Assembly (NCBI RefSeq): GCF_002723955.1
Contig: NZ_BEWN01000002.1
Location: 248,001-312,000 of the forward strand
Source of the DNA: Gluconobacter frateurii
Lineage (GTDB): Bacteria; Pseudomonadota; Alphaproteobacteria; Acetobacterales; Acetobacteraceae
DNA length: 64,000 bases
Direction: 5' to 3'
Positions 16,902 through 25,103 of the stretch are shown here, one piece after another (within the stretch, counting starts at the first letter, position 1; every line of letters begins with the position of its first letter). The position numbers were made by a program, and so were the translations under genes. Under the pieces are notes generated by a model. It saw only the letters and a program-made list of their open reading frames with translations, did no database searches and was not told the DNA's origin.

Positions 16902-18167
16902 TTGCCCAGATATGGTGCGATTTTGTCCGCTTCCTCCAAGCCTGATACCCCTGTGGGGACACTCTCCCCGGCTGTCCGAATTCTGATCGGACTGATTTTT
17001 ATTCTCGGGCCTGTTTCAACAGATATGTATCTGCCAGCATTTCCCATGCTGGAACATGATCTGGGGCAGGGGGCTGGTTCAGCACAGCTTACACTGACGG
17101 CATGGCTGGCGGGTCTCGCCATTGGGCAGTTCACGCTTGGTCCGCTTTGTGACCGATACGGGCGTAAATTGCCATTGCTGCTTGGGCTGGTGGTTTATGT
17201 GATCGCTTCAGCCCTGCTGGCTGTTGTCACGAATTTCCATCTTTTCTGCGCTCTGCGGTTTATTGCCGCCATGGGCGGGGCAACGACGTCTGTCGCACCA
17301 CGCGCCATGGTACGTGACGTGGCGACTGGCACCGCTGGCGTCAAACTGATGTCCCAGCTGATGCTGATTTTTGGATTGGGGCCTTTGCTGGCACCCTCCA
17401 TCGGTAGCTTTCTGCTGGATCTTGGAGAGTGGCGGCTGATTTTCTGGGTGGGCGCCGGATTTGGCGTTTTTCTGTTTCTGGGAACCTGGTTCCTGCTGCC
17501 GGATACTTTCCCGCCAGAGAAGCGTTTTGCGCTTCCTTTTACGGGCGTGATTGCCCGCTACCGGGATTTAATGACTGAACCACTCTTTTGTTCAGCAGCG
17601 ATGGTGGCGAGCTTTGGCACGTTCACCATGTTCGCTTATCTTTCCAATGCCCCAGCTCTTTTTGAGGGGATACTGCATTTTTCGCCGCGCCTCTTTGCCA
17701 TGTTCTTTGGCCTTAACGCGGTAGGGTTCGTGATTGGGTCGCAGATCAATGCCCGGCTGGCACACAGGTTCCTGTTCACCAGGGTCATGGAGCGCGGCAT
17801 GATGGCGGTACTGACTTTCACGGTGCTGGGCGTGTTGGTCTGTTCTCTCGGCCTTGTTGGCCCACAGAATCCATGGCCGCTCTGCGTCCTGATCTTTTGC
17901 ACGACGACATGTCTTGGCTTTGTCGGACCAAATGCAGGTGTGCTGGCCCTGACGCATCATGGGCATCAGGCGGGGGCAGCATCTGCCCTCATTGGAACAC
18001 TGAACTGGACCATCGCAGGAAGCGCAGGCGTTTTAATGGCGCTGTTGCCGTCACACTGGATCGGGTCCACGTCAGTGGGGATGCTGACCGGAATTCTGGG
18101 CTGCTGGGTCAGTGATATCTGGCGTCGCAGGCTGGATCCGGACTCCTACCTGTCAGTTCGTCACTGA
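16902..18167 (+). CDS. Bcr/CflA-family drug-type MFS transporter
   Basis: 421 residues with about twelve membrane segments. Typical Bcr/CflA features are GPVSTDMYLPAFPML in the first loop, AIGQFTLGPLCDRYGRKLPLL (motif A) and ATTSVAPRAMVRDV. The family exports drugs, sulfonamides or dipeptides by proton antiport; the true substrate cannot be predicted. The ATG at 16902 lies just behind the pstS terminator with little room for a promoter. A downstream TTG (16924 area) is a possible alternative start, and the N-terminal 20 residues look unconserved. Confidence 0.88.
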   Translation: MPRYGAILSASSKPDTPVGTLSPAVRILIGLIFILGPVSTDMYLPAFPMLEHDLGQGAGSAQLTLTAWLAGLAIGQFTLGPLCDRYGRKLPLLLGLVVYVIASALLAVVTNFHLFCALRFIAAMGGATTSVAPRAMVRDVATGTAGVKLMSQLMLIFGLGPLLAPSIGSFLLDLGEWRLIFWVGAGFGVFLFLGTWFLLPDTFPPEKRFALPFTGVIARYRDLMTEPLFCSAAMVASFGTFTMFAYLSNAPALFEGILHFSPRLFAMFFGLNAVGFVIGSQINARLAHRFLFTRVMERGMMAVLTFTVLGVLVCSLGLVGPQNPWPLCVLIFCTTTCLGFVGPNAGVLALTHHGHQAGAASALIGTLNWTIAGSAGVLMALLPSHWIGSTSVGMLTGILGCWVSDIWRRRLDPDSYLSVRH

Positions 18168-18183
18168 TTTCAGGAGAGGGTAA

Positions 18184-18209
18184 CCAAAGGCTGGGAAATC
18201 AGCCTTTGG
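18184..18209. terminator. Hairpin at the end of the small membrane-protein gene
   Basis: Perfect 10-bp stem CCAAAGGCTG/CAGCCTTTGG around GGAAAT. It overlaps the stop codon of the minus-strand small gene and follows the convergent MFS gene. There is no clear T-tract on either side, so termination is only likely. Confidence 0.55.
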
Positions 18210-18339
18210 AAGAAACGCGGTCAGCAGCAACCGTTGCAATCATCAGGGCGCCGATGACGGGCACGAAGGCAATCATCGAAAATTCAGCGAGAAGGCTGGT
18301 TGGAAGGCCGATCAGGTGGATCAGGGTCATGGACGTCAT
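18199..18339 (-). CDS. Small single-span membrane protein, 46 residues
   Basis: Starting at ATG 18339 with GGAG nine bases upstream, the frame encodes MTSMTLIHLIGLPTSLLAEF and then a strongly hydrophobic stretch (MIAFVPVIGALMIATVAA), ending in a charged tail DRVSSKG. This resembles a one- or two-pass inner-membrane micro-protein. Longer in-frame reading to 18474 adds residues without membrane-protein or coding character, so the short start is preferred. No family is recognised. It is flanked by a hairpin at its end and sits alone between an MFS gene and a DUF2721 gene. Confidence 0.55.
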   Translation of the reverse strand: MTSMTLIHLIGLPTSLLAEFSMIAFVPVIGALMIATVAADRVSSKG

Positions 18340-18617
18340 GGAAGTTATCTCCGTTTTACTTGCCGTTGATGGCGTGGGACGGGAGAAACTCCAGAAGTAC
18401 CCTTCAAGGCAACAAATGAAGATGCGGGATCTGCTCTGCGTTTGACGCATGAACCCTTGCCAGAACTTTTCCACATTTGGAGAGAATGGGCTGTTTGTTC
18501 TTAAGGAATGACTATTTCGTTAACGGCCAGAAAGTATTCTATTCCGCTTATTTGGGATTTCTTTGTCACCAAAATCCAGAAAAGGACCGTGTCTGCGCAA
18601 TAAAATTGCGTCTGACC

Positions 18618-19121
18618 TCATTTTGCGTTCGGGTGCGGGAGAGAAAGCCGGTCTCGGCGGAGACCGTGCCAGCTGAGAAAAGTGTCTGCCAGAAAGAAGA
18701 AAAGCGCTCCGACAGTGCAGGCCAGAGCTATGCCGAAAAAGGCTAGCAGCCATGTGGATGTGCTTGCATCGCGCAGAGAACCAACAAAAAGAGCCATTGC
18801 AGCACCGCAGGTCGAGGCCCCGCCGATTGCATTCAGCATGATGGCGGCATCCAGAACGAAGATTCGCCGGTGGAGTCTGATCTCATGGGCTGCCAGGCGT
18901 TCGGGCGTGTAGAAAGGATCTGGCGTGTCTGTGTCAGAAGGGGGTGTCGACAGCCTTTTGCGCACATCTTCAAGATGGTCAGCCACGCGTGCGAGACGTG
19001 TATTGAACACGTTGATCAGAGTGCCGATGCCTGAAAGCATGAAAACAGGCGTCAGAGCGATTTGAATCAGATGCGCGGCGCTATCGACCGCGTCCGGATC
19101 ATAAGAAACAGGAAAGGGCAT
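18618..19121 (-). CDS. DUF2721-family membrane protein
   Basis: 167 residues from the chosen ATG (an in-frame ATG at 19178 would add 19). The sequence AHLIQIALTPVFMLSGIGTLINVFNTRLARVADH matches the N-terminal signature of DUF2721 proteins. A charged middle region (about residues 55-85) follows, then two further hydrophobic helices (AAIMLNAIGGASTCGAAMALF and LLAFFGIALACTVGALFFFL). These are small inner-membrane proteins of unknown function. It is divergent from the creatininase/propeller pair. Confidence 0.72.
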   Translation of the reverse strand: MPFPVSYDPDAVDSAAHLIQIALTPVFMLSGIGTLINVFNTRLARVADHLEDVRKRLSTPPSDTDTPDPFYTPERLAAHEIRLHRRIFVLDAAIMLNAIGGASTCGAAMALFVGSLRDASTSTWLLAFFGIALACTVGALFFFLADTFLSWHGLRRDRLSLPHPNAK

Positions 19122-19228
19122 GGCGCCTTTTATACTGTATCTTCCGGCAGCGAAAAGACGTGGTGCTCTGGAAAACATCCCCTGACATGGAGTAGGGAAA
19201 GACAGTCATTTTCAGAGATGCTCACTTC

Positions 19229-20074
19229 ATGCCTGTCATTGCCCATCTGTTTCGCCCGGTCTGTACGATGCTTGGGTTTGGAATGATTGCTCTCTCGTCT
19301 GCTTCAGCACAGGAGGCTGCTCACTGTTCCGGGACTGCACGACAGGTTGAATTTGCATGCCAGACCTGGACGGAGATTGATCACGCCGTCCGATCCGGAA
19401 CGGATACTGTTATCATCCCGATAGGCGGAACGGAGCAGAGCGGACCTTACATGGCCGTCGGCAAGCATAATGTTCGCGCGCAGGTTCTGGCTGATGAGAT
19501 TGCTCGACAGGTAGGGCATACTCTTGTGGCTCCGGTCGTGGCCTATGTGCCGGAAGGGTCAACGGACCCGCGTACGTCTCATATGCGCTTTGCAGGAACG
19601 ATTTCCGTTCCTCCGGCTGTGTTCGAAGGGCTGCTCAGGGGAGCCGCGGAGAGCTTTCGGGTTCAGGGTTTTCAGAAAATTGTCTTGATTGGAGATCATG
19701 GCGGCTATCAGGCCTCCATGGCTCACGTCGCGCAGGAACTGAACAAGCGCTGGAAAGGTCAGGCGGCCGTTCTGGATCTGCGCGATTATTACGAGGTCAT
19801 ACCCCACCAGTATGCCGAGGCCCTGAAAGCGCAGGGCCATGCGGCAGAGGTGGGATTACATGCGGAACTGAGCGACACATCCCTGATGCTGGCGGTTGAT
19901 CCGTCACTTGTGCGTCAGGATGCCTTGAGAACCGCACCGAAACCCGGTGCCACCGATGGCGTCTATGGCGGTGATCCGCGCCAGGCAACGCCCGGACTGG
20001 GACGTATCGGCACGGACATGCAGATACGCACCGCTGTAACGGCACTTCAGTCCTTCAACAGGAGCCATCCATGA
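19229..20074 (+). CDS. Secreted creatininase-family protein
   Basis: 281 residues with an N-terminal signal peptide (hydrophobic GFGMIALSSASA, cleavage near ASA-QE), so it should act in the periplasm; creatininase itself is cytoplasmic. The fold signatures are present: PIGGTEQSGPYM, APVVAYVPEGS, LIGDHGGYQ and HAELSDTSLML. The classical metal ligands are changed: the His of EQHG is Ser here, and the later Asp position reads GKHN with a His. The family hydrolyses cyclic or linear amides (creatinine, MftE peptide, formamidopyrimidine). The chemistry of this secreted branch is unknown to me. The stop overlaps the next start (ATGA), so it is coupled to a beta-propeller protein. Confidence 0.78.
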   Translation: MPVIAHLFRPVCTMLGFGMIALSSASAQEAAHCSGTARQVEFACQTWTEIDHAVRSGTDTVIIPIGGTEQSGPYMAVGKHNVRAQVLADEIARQVGHTLVAPVVAYVPEGSTDPRTSHMRFAGTISVPPAVFEGLLRGAAESFRVQGFQKIVLIGDHGGYQASMAHVAQELNKRWKGQAAVLDLRDYYEVIPHQYAEALKAQGHAAEVGLHAELSDTSLMLAVDPSLVRQDALRTAPKPGATDGVYGGDPRQATPGLGRIGTDMQIRTAVTALQSFNRSHP

Positions 20075-21357
20075 ATTTCAAGACCCCCCTTCTGGCGGCG
20101 CTGACGCTGCTAGGCGCCTCTGCGGCTCACGCCCAGACCACGGCTCCTGCCGATGCAAGTGCACCGATTCCTGTGCCTCCGGCCCCGGCGGCTCCAGCAG
20201 CTCCGCCCGCCATGGTGCCTGTCTCGGCGCCAGCGTCTGCTGCTGTATCTGCTCCTGTGTCAGCACCGGCGTCTTCAGATGCTGTGCAGACCATTCCGGG
20301 CATGCCGCCGGTCATTGATCCGCACAACATCTACAGCGAGACCACGCCGTCCCACATCTCGCCGGCTATCGCTCATGATCCGGCTCGTGTGTATGTGCCG
20401 AACCTGCGCGGAAACAGTGTTTCCGTCATTGATCCGGTGTCCTTTCAGGTTGTTGACACCTATCCTGTTGGTCGCTCGCCGCAGCATGTCGTTCCGTCCT
20501 GGGATCTGCGGACGTTGTGGGTGACGAACAATAGTGAAGGCCGTCCGGATGGTTCTCTGACGCCGATTGATCCGGCGACGACCAAGCCAGGCCCGAACGT
20601 GGCTGTTGATGACCCGTACAACATGTATTTCACGCCGGACGGTAAATACGCCATCACGGTCGCTGAAGCTCACAAGCGCCTTGATTTCCGCGATCCGCAC
20701 ACGATGGAGTTGAAGGGCTCCGTGGAGACGCCAGAGTGTAAGGGCGTCAATCACGCTGACTTCTCCATTGATGGCAAGTACGCGATCTTTACCTGCGAGT
20801 TTGGCGGTTATGTTGCCAAGGTCGATACGGTGAACCTGAAGATGATCGGGATGCTGAAGCTGTCCAAGGGTGGAATGCCGCAGGACATTCTCACCGCTCC
20901 GGACGGGCACAAGTTCTACGTTGCCGACATGATGGCCGATGGTGTGTTTGTCGTGGACGGTGATTCCTTCACGGAAACCGGCTTCATCCCGACGGGTATT
21001 GGCACGCATGGTCTGTATCCGAGCCGTGATGGCAAGGTGATGTACGTGGCGAACCGTGGTTCCCATCGTATTCATGGCAAACGTGGTGGCCCGGGTGGGG
21101 TGTCCATCATCGACTTTGCGACCGACAAGGTGATCAAGACCTGGATGATCCCCGATGGCGGCAGCCCGGACATGGGCAATGTCAGTGCTGACGGGAAGCT
21201 GCTCTGGCTGTCTGGCCGTTTTGACGATGTGGTTTATGCCATTGATACCGGTACTGGCGCTGTCCGGAAGATCCCGGTTGGTGCTGAGCCTCACGGTTTG
21301 ACGGTCTGGCCGCAGCCGGGCCGTTACAGTGTGGGTCATACAGGTATTCTGCGTTGA
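20071..21357 (+). CDS. Secreted YVTN/YncE-type beta-propeller protein
   Basis: 428 residues. A signal peptide (LLAALTLLGASAAHA-QT) is followed by a Pro/Ala/Ser-rich linker (about residues 25-75) and a seven-blade-type propeller with repeated elements such as RVYVPNLRGNSVSVIDP, VADMMADGVFVVD and MYVANRGSHRIH. YncE-like propellers are periplasmic, bind DNA or partners, and are usually not enzymes by themselves. It is translationally coupled (ATGA overlap) to the upstream creatininase-family gene, implying a shared function or complex. A strong terminator closes the two-gene unit. Confidence 0.82.
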   Translation: MNFKTPLLAALTLLGASAAHAQTTAPADASAPIPVPPAPAAPAAPPAMVPVSAPASAAVSAPVSAPASSDAVQTIPGMPPVIDPHNIYSETTPSHISPAIAHDPARVYVPNLRGNSVSVIDPVSFQVVDTYPVGRSPQHVVPSWDLRTLWVTNNSEGRPDGSLTPIDPATTKPGPNVAVDDPYNMYFTPDGKYAITVAEAHKRLDFRDPHTMELKGSVETPECKGVNHADFSIDGKYAIFTCEFGGYVAKVDTVNLKMIGMLKLSKGGMPQDILTAPDGHKFYVADMMADGVFVVDGDSFTETGFIPTGIGTHGLYPSRDGKVMYVANRGSHRIHGKRGGPGGVSIIDFATDKVIKTWMIPDGGSPDMGNVSADGKLLWLSGRFDDVVYAIDTGTGAVRKIPVGAEPHGLTVWPQPGRYSVGHTGILR

Positions 21358-21373
21358 TCTGACGGTTCTTGCA

Positions 21374-21399
21374 GGGAGGCTTTGGCCTCCCTCTTTTTT
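21374..21399 (+). terminator. Terminator of the creatininase/propeller unit
   Basis: GGGAGGC-TTTG-GCCTCCC stem-loop followed by TCTTTTTTC, 17 bp after the propeller stop codon. The 240 bp after it hold no gene I can support. Confidence 0.93.
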
Positions 21400-21640
21400 C
21401 TCTGGTTTGTCAGTCTGTTTCTTTATGCAGCATCCAGAGATCTTTTTTCGTTAAAAATAGAAATGGACGTACTCCTCCTAGGGGAGCTGTATTCCTGCTG
21501 TCTTTTCTGTCTTCTGAGTGTCAGGGCCGTCCAAGCGATATCCAGATAGTCGCTAAATAACCTGGAAACACGAACACTTGCGTCCATTTTGATCACGGAT
21601 CCGCTATTGTAAGAAGGCATACTGAAAAGGTGGATTGATT

Positions 21641-21982
21641 ATGCTGGGTATTTCAACATTGTGCTTTACTGTCGCGGTGATTGCAGGGGCCTGGCTTGGG
21701 ATCAATGTTCTGCAAGGGCGACGGCCGCTCCGGGTGATGAAGCCAGTCCATGTTGGGGCTGCGCTGATCGGATCAATCTTTATGATTATTGCCCTGATCA
21801 ATGGCGAACAGGGACTTATGCTGAATGTCGCTTTGGCAGTGGCCGTGGTGGCGTTTGGTGTTCTCATGAGCTGGGCACGCAAAAAGGGCTACCTGATTGC
21901 GCCGCTTTATGTGTGCCACATTCTTTTGGCTGTTCTGTTCTACCTGTCGCTGGTTTCTGTCACCCTGTTTCCGAATTTCTAG
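21641..21982 (+). CDS. Small four-span membrane protein of unknown function
   Basis: 113 residues from ATG 21641 (a TTG six bases earlier is in frame). Four hydrophobic stretches are visible: STLCFTVAVIAGAWLGINVL, VHVGAALIGSIFMIIALI, LMLNVALAVAVVAFGVLM and VCHILLAVLFYLSLVSVTLF. No catalytic motif or family signature is recognised. It is a monocistronic unit, preceded by about 240 bp of non-coding DNA and closed by a 14-bp perfect hairpin shared with the convergent MscS gene. Confidence 0.7.
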   Translation: MLGISTLCFTVAVIAGAWLGINVLQGRRPLRVMKPVHVGAALIGSIFMIIALINGEQGLMLNVALAVAVVAFGVLMSWARKKGYLIAPLYVCHILLAVLFYLSLVSVTLFPNF

Positions 21983-21992
21983 GTATGTCCTT

Positions 21993-22028
21993 GAAGCGGA
22001 AATGCCAACGCATGGGCATTTCCGCTTC
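21993..22028. terminator. Long perfect hairpin between convergent genes
   Basis: GAAGCGGAAATGCC (21993-22006) and its exact complement GGCATTTCCGCTTC (22015-22028) form a 14-bp stem, placed between the small membrane protein and the MscS-like gene. It is likely a bidirectional transcription stop although no long T-tract follows. Confidence 0.75.
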
Positions 22029-22035
22029 ATAGGAT

Positions 22036-24447
22036 TCAGTGTGCTTCCGGAGCAGGCTGCGGAGTCGTGTCATTGGCGACATGAAACTGCATGGCGTTGC
22101 CCGGGGGCGTTGTTGTGTACGCAGTCGGCGTATAGAATTTGACGCCTTCTTCCGCAAAGCGATTGGTCACGATGCGGTTGAACTCGCGCTTGACTTTCCA
22201 TTTCATCATCGGCGTCGTGCGGATGCTGCCGATCAAAGTCGCACCGCCACTGTCGCTCTGATCGACACCGAGATCTGTGTAGTCGGACAGGATCATCGGA
22301 CCGAAGACTGGATCAGCGCGCATTTCCTTGACGGCTTTGGACATGATTGCGGAAACGCGCGGCAGGTCCTCGGACAGATCGAGCTGCTGCTTGATGACGA
22401 TCTGGTTGTAGCCACGTGCCGTGTTGGCGATCGAGGATACGGATGAGAACGGGATGATATGCAGATCACCCGTAATATCGCGGACCTTTACGGTCCGGAT
22501 GGAAAGGTTTTCCACGGTTCCCGAGACGCCGCCTGTTGTCACCCAGTCCCCCACCTGAATGGCGTCTTCCACCAGCATGAAGAAGCCGGTGATGAAGTCC
22601 TTCACAAGGCTTTGCGAACCGAAAGCAATGGCGGCACCCAAGATACCCGCACCTGTCAGCAATGGGGTCACGTTGATCCCGATCTGGGACAGTGTTGTGA
22701 CGGCAACGATGATGATGATGATGGCCAGCAGGACTGTACGCATAATGGGCAGGACAGTCCGCAGGCGTGTTGCGCGTGAACGCTGGCCAGAGTTCTCGAA
22801 GGACGTGAGTTGGCGGTTCAGGACAATGTTGACGACTTCCCAGATAGCCGCCGCCACAGTCACAGCGATCAGCATCGTCACCACTGTATCTATCAGGCGG
22901 CGGCCGAGGGCGTTCTTGATGAAGAAGCCAAAGGTTGGTAGCCCCCAGGCTTCCGTGATGGCGACGAGTGTCAGGAACAGGATGGCGCCAGTCAGGATGG
23001 CGCGAGCCGCTGGATAATAGCGGTCCGCCCGTTTCTGAAGCTCAGGGAAGCGTTCTTCGAGTTGCGGATTAACCCTGAAGAAGCGGTCCTGAAGGCCATA
23101 GGCGAGGACCGCGCCGAGGCGTGAGGCTACCAGCACGGCAATGGTGGCGCCTGTTGTCTTAAGTATCCAGGCATAGCCACCCTGAAGATGGGCCGCCCAG
23201 ACAATCCAGAGGGAAATGTCCAGGAACATGGCTGGAACCCACCATAGGCGGGTAATGGCGGCGATGACTGTCCACATGCCAGTCTTTTTGCCAAGGGTGC
23301 TGGGCTGAAGCGCCCGGCTGACAATGTGACGGATCCTCCAGATGAAGGCGGCAATCAGGACGTGTTCAACCAGAACCACACCACGGATCATGGCATCCGT
23401 GCCACGCGGAGCGAGATTGAACTGTGCTCCCAGCTCGGACAGGCAGATGACGATGGCAGGGGCTGCAACCAGCACATTCCACCAGCGTGTGACCAGGAAA
23501 GCAGTAGGATTGCTGGCGGGAAGGAGGCGAATGGTCGGGGAGCGTGGTGTGAACGCTGTTTCAACCAGAAGATAAAGGCCGCGTGCGCCAGCATAGGAAT
23601 AGGCCAGCGTCAGGATGACGTTTGCTGTGCGGTCACTGATGGGAAGAACCCAGATGGAAGGGACTGTCAGCAGCAGAAAAGCCAGAACGGGGACGGCTTT
23701 TAGCAGCAGGTGCGCAAGTGAATAGGGGATGCGAGCCAGAAAGCGCAGGGTTTCCACCTGTCGGCGTTGATCTTCTGCACGCGTCTGGCTGGAGTTGCTG
23801 GTTGCAGTTGAGGCCGCAATTTCGGCGTCGGTCTCAATAGGCTCGCGTGCGTTACGCGCTTCCTGTGCCTGGGCTTTCCGGGTCGTTTCCTGCAGCGGAT
23901 TTCGGAGCATCAGAGCTACGGCACGTTCCAGGGCAAGACCGCAGGCTATGACGATAAAGGCGATTCCGAAAGCATGCAGGATCGGAGCGCGCGTTTCAGC
24001 AGAGGCAAGCTGCGCCCGAAACCAGTGCCCAACGAGACCCAAGTCTTTGAAGAGGTTCATGAAGTTGTGAACATACCCCAGAAACTGTGTCCGGACGCTG
24101 TTCAGTCCATTGCCGATTTCCGGTGAGACTTCTGGCAATGCTTTGGTATCGTGCGCGGGCGTGCTGGCCGAAGGTGTTTCCTTGATGCCTCGGGCCATGA
24201 GCGACAGCGTGTGAGTAAAGGCGTCACGCTGTTTGGGATCATTCAGAACATTCAGAAGCTGTTGAGCTTCCTGTGCGGATAGAGGGGCCGGGGCTGCTGT
24301 CTGTGGCGTAGCCTTGGCTGTGGAGGTCTCCGCCTGAGCAGACGGTGCTGCGAACAGGGCCGTCAGGAAAATCAGGAAGGCCATGAAGGAATGATAGGTC
24401 CTTCGAGGGGGTGTCCGTGACGGGGCAGGCCGTGAAAGGGAACACAT
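22036..24447 (-). CDS. Large MscS-family mechanosensitive channel (YbiO-like)
   Basis: 803 residues. An N-terminal signal-like segment is followed by an Ala/Thr/Pro linker, many membrane helices (about residues 155-560) and a C-terminal MscS core. The pore-lining helix region is GAGILGAAIAFGSQSLVKDF and the beta-domain entry is FFMLVEDAIQVGDWV with GTVENLSIRTVKVRD. Such channels open under membrane tension during osmotic down-shock. The size and layout resemble E. coli YbiO/MscM. Either the ATG at 24447 or the one at 24384 (just before FLIFLTALFAAPSAQA) could be used; both have weak ribosome sites. It convergently faces a small membrane protein gene. Confidence 0.87.
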   Translation of the reverse strand: MCSLSRPAPSRTPPRRTYHSFMAFLIFLTALFAAPSAQAETSTAKATPQTAAPAPLSAQEAQQLLNVLNDPKQRDAFTHTLSLMARGIKETPSASTPAHDTKALPEVSPEIGNGLNSVRTQFLGYVHNFMNLFKDLGLVGHWFRAQLASAETRAPILHAFGIAFIVIACGLALERAVALMLRNPLQETTRKAQAQEARNAREPIETDAEIAASTATSNSSQTRAEDQRRQVETLRFLARIPYSLAHLLLKAVPVLAFLLLTVPSIWVLPISDRTANVILTLAYSYAGARGLYLLVETAFTPRSPTIRLLPASNPTAFLVTRWWNVLVAAPAIVICLSELGAQFNLAPRGTDAMIRGVVLVEHVLIAAFIWRIRHIVSRALQPSTLGKKTGMWTVIAAITRLWWVPAMFLDISLWIVWAAHLQGGYAWILKTTGATIAVLVASRLGAVLAYGLQDRFFRVNPQLEERFPELQKRADRYYPAARAILTGAILFLTLVAITEAWGLPTFGFFIKNALGRRLIDTVVTMLIAVTVAAAIWEVVNIVLNRQLTSFENSGQRSRATRLRTVLPIMRTVLLAIIIIIVAVTTLSQIGINVTPLLTGAGILGAAIAFGSQSLVKDFITGFFMLVEDAIQVGDWVTTGGVSGTVENLSIRTVKVRDITGDLHIIPFSSVSSIANTARGYNQIVIKQQLDLSEDLPRVSAIMSKAVKEMRADPVFGPMILSDYTDLGVDQSDSGGATLIGSIRTTPMMKWKVKREFNRIVTNRFAEEGVKFYTPTAYTTTPPGNAMQFHVANDTTPQPAPEAH

Positions 24448-24579
24448 CGCTCTGAAATGTCCTTGTATACCGTGAAGCCGGAATAGACCGGGGAAAGGGA
24501 GACGGGTGTGTCGCGGCTGCGCGCACCATTTTCAGCAGGAGTGCCACAGGATGAGGCCTTCTGTCCAAAAAGTGATGCC

Positions 24580-24996
24580 TTATTCTGCTACTTCCAGCGG
24601 ATTTTGTGCGGTGCAAGTCAGTCGCTCGTTTGTTGCAAGAGCTTCAAGGGCATCGGCATGATCGATCCCCCAGAAGTAAAGCTGCTCGATGGGCTCTACA
24701 AAGACCTTCCCGAGAGCTGTCAGGCTGTATTCCACGTTTGGCGGCATGATCTGATGGATGTGTCGGTTGATGAGGCCTTTTCCCTCCAGTTCGCGCAGTG
24801 TCTGGGTCATCATTTTTTTTGAGAGACCCGGAATGCTGCGTTGAAGCTGCCCGGGGCGGGAATAGCCACCCAGAAGATGCAGCGTGTGGAGGATCATGGT
24901 GGTCCATTTTCCGCTGAAAAGTCTCAAAATTCTCCGTGGAGCGCAGTTTTCGTCGAAGGGGGCCTGTCGGTAGTGTGCGGGCAGCGAACGGGTCAT
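24580..24996 (-). CDS. HxlR-family transcriptional regulator
   Basis: 138 residues. The winged-helix pattern is characteristic: CAPRRILRLFSGKWTTMILHTL, then GGYSRPGQLQRSIPGLSKKMMTQTLRELE, and PPNVEYSLTALGKV with the wing. HxlR proteins often sense electrophiles or quinones and control a neighbouring oxidoreductase. The Cys in the N-terminal helix (ENCAPRR) sits where HxlR/QorR/YodB-type regulators have their redox-active Cys. It is divergent from a PRISE-type reductase, the probable target. ATG 24996 was chosen over 25026. Confidence 0.87.
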   Translation of the reverse strand: MTRSLPAHYRQAPFDENCAPRRILRLFSGKWTTMILHTLHLLGGYSRPGQLQRSIPGLSKKMMTQTLRELEGKGLINRHIHQIMPPNVEYSLTALGKVFVEPIEQLYFWGIDHADALEALATNERLTCTAQNPLEVAE

Positions 24997-25021
24997 TTTA
25001 TGGGAACCTTTTGGTATCCAG

Positions 25022-25037
25022 GGCACAATACGGTGCC
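25022..25037. promoter_or_regulatory. Inverted repeat between HxlR and reductase genes
   Basis: GGCAC-N6-GTGCC lies in the 107-bp divergent gap. It is a candidate operator for the HxlR regulator based only on position and symmetry; HxlR sites vary too much to confirm. Confidence 0.3.
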
Positions 25038-25103
25038 GTCTGGAAGTCTGTTCGCCAAGGGGTCAAATGGAGGGCGAACCACTTTTCCGGAGAGGAGACC
25101 CTG

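Noticed and set aside
20275-21339. 354-codon open frame antisense to the beta-propeller gene
   Set aside because: Composition (Arg/His/Ile-rich) and full overlap with a signal-peptide-bearing propeller mark it as a shadow.
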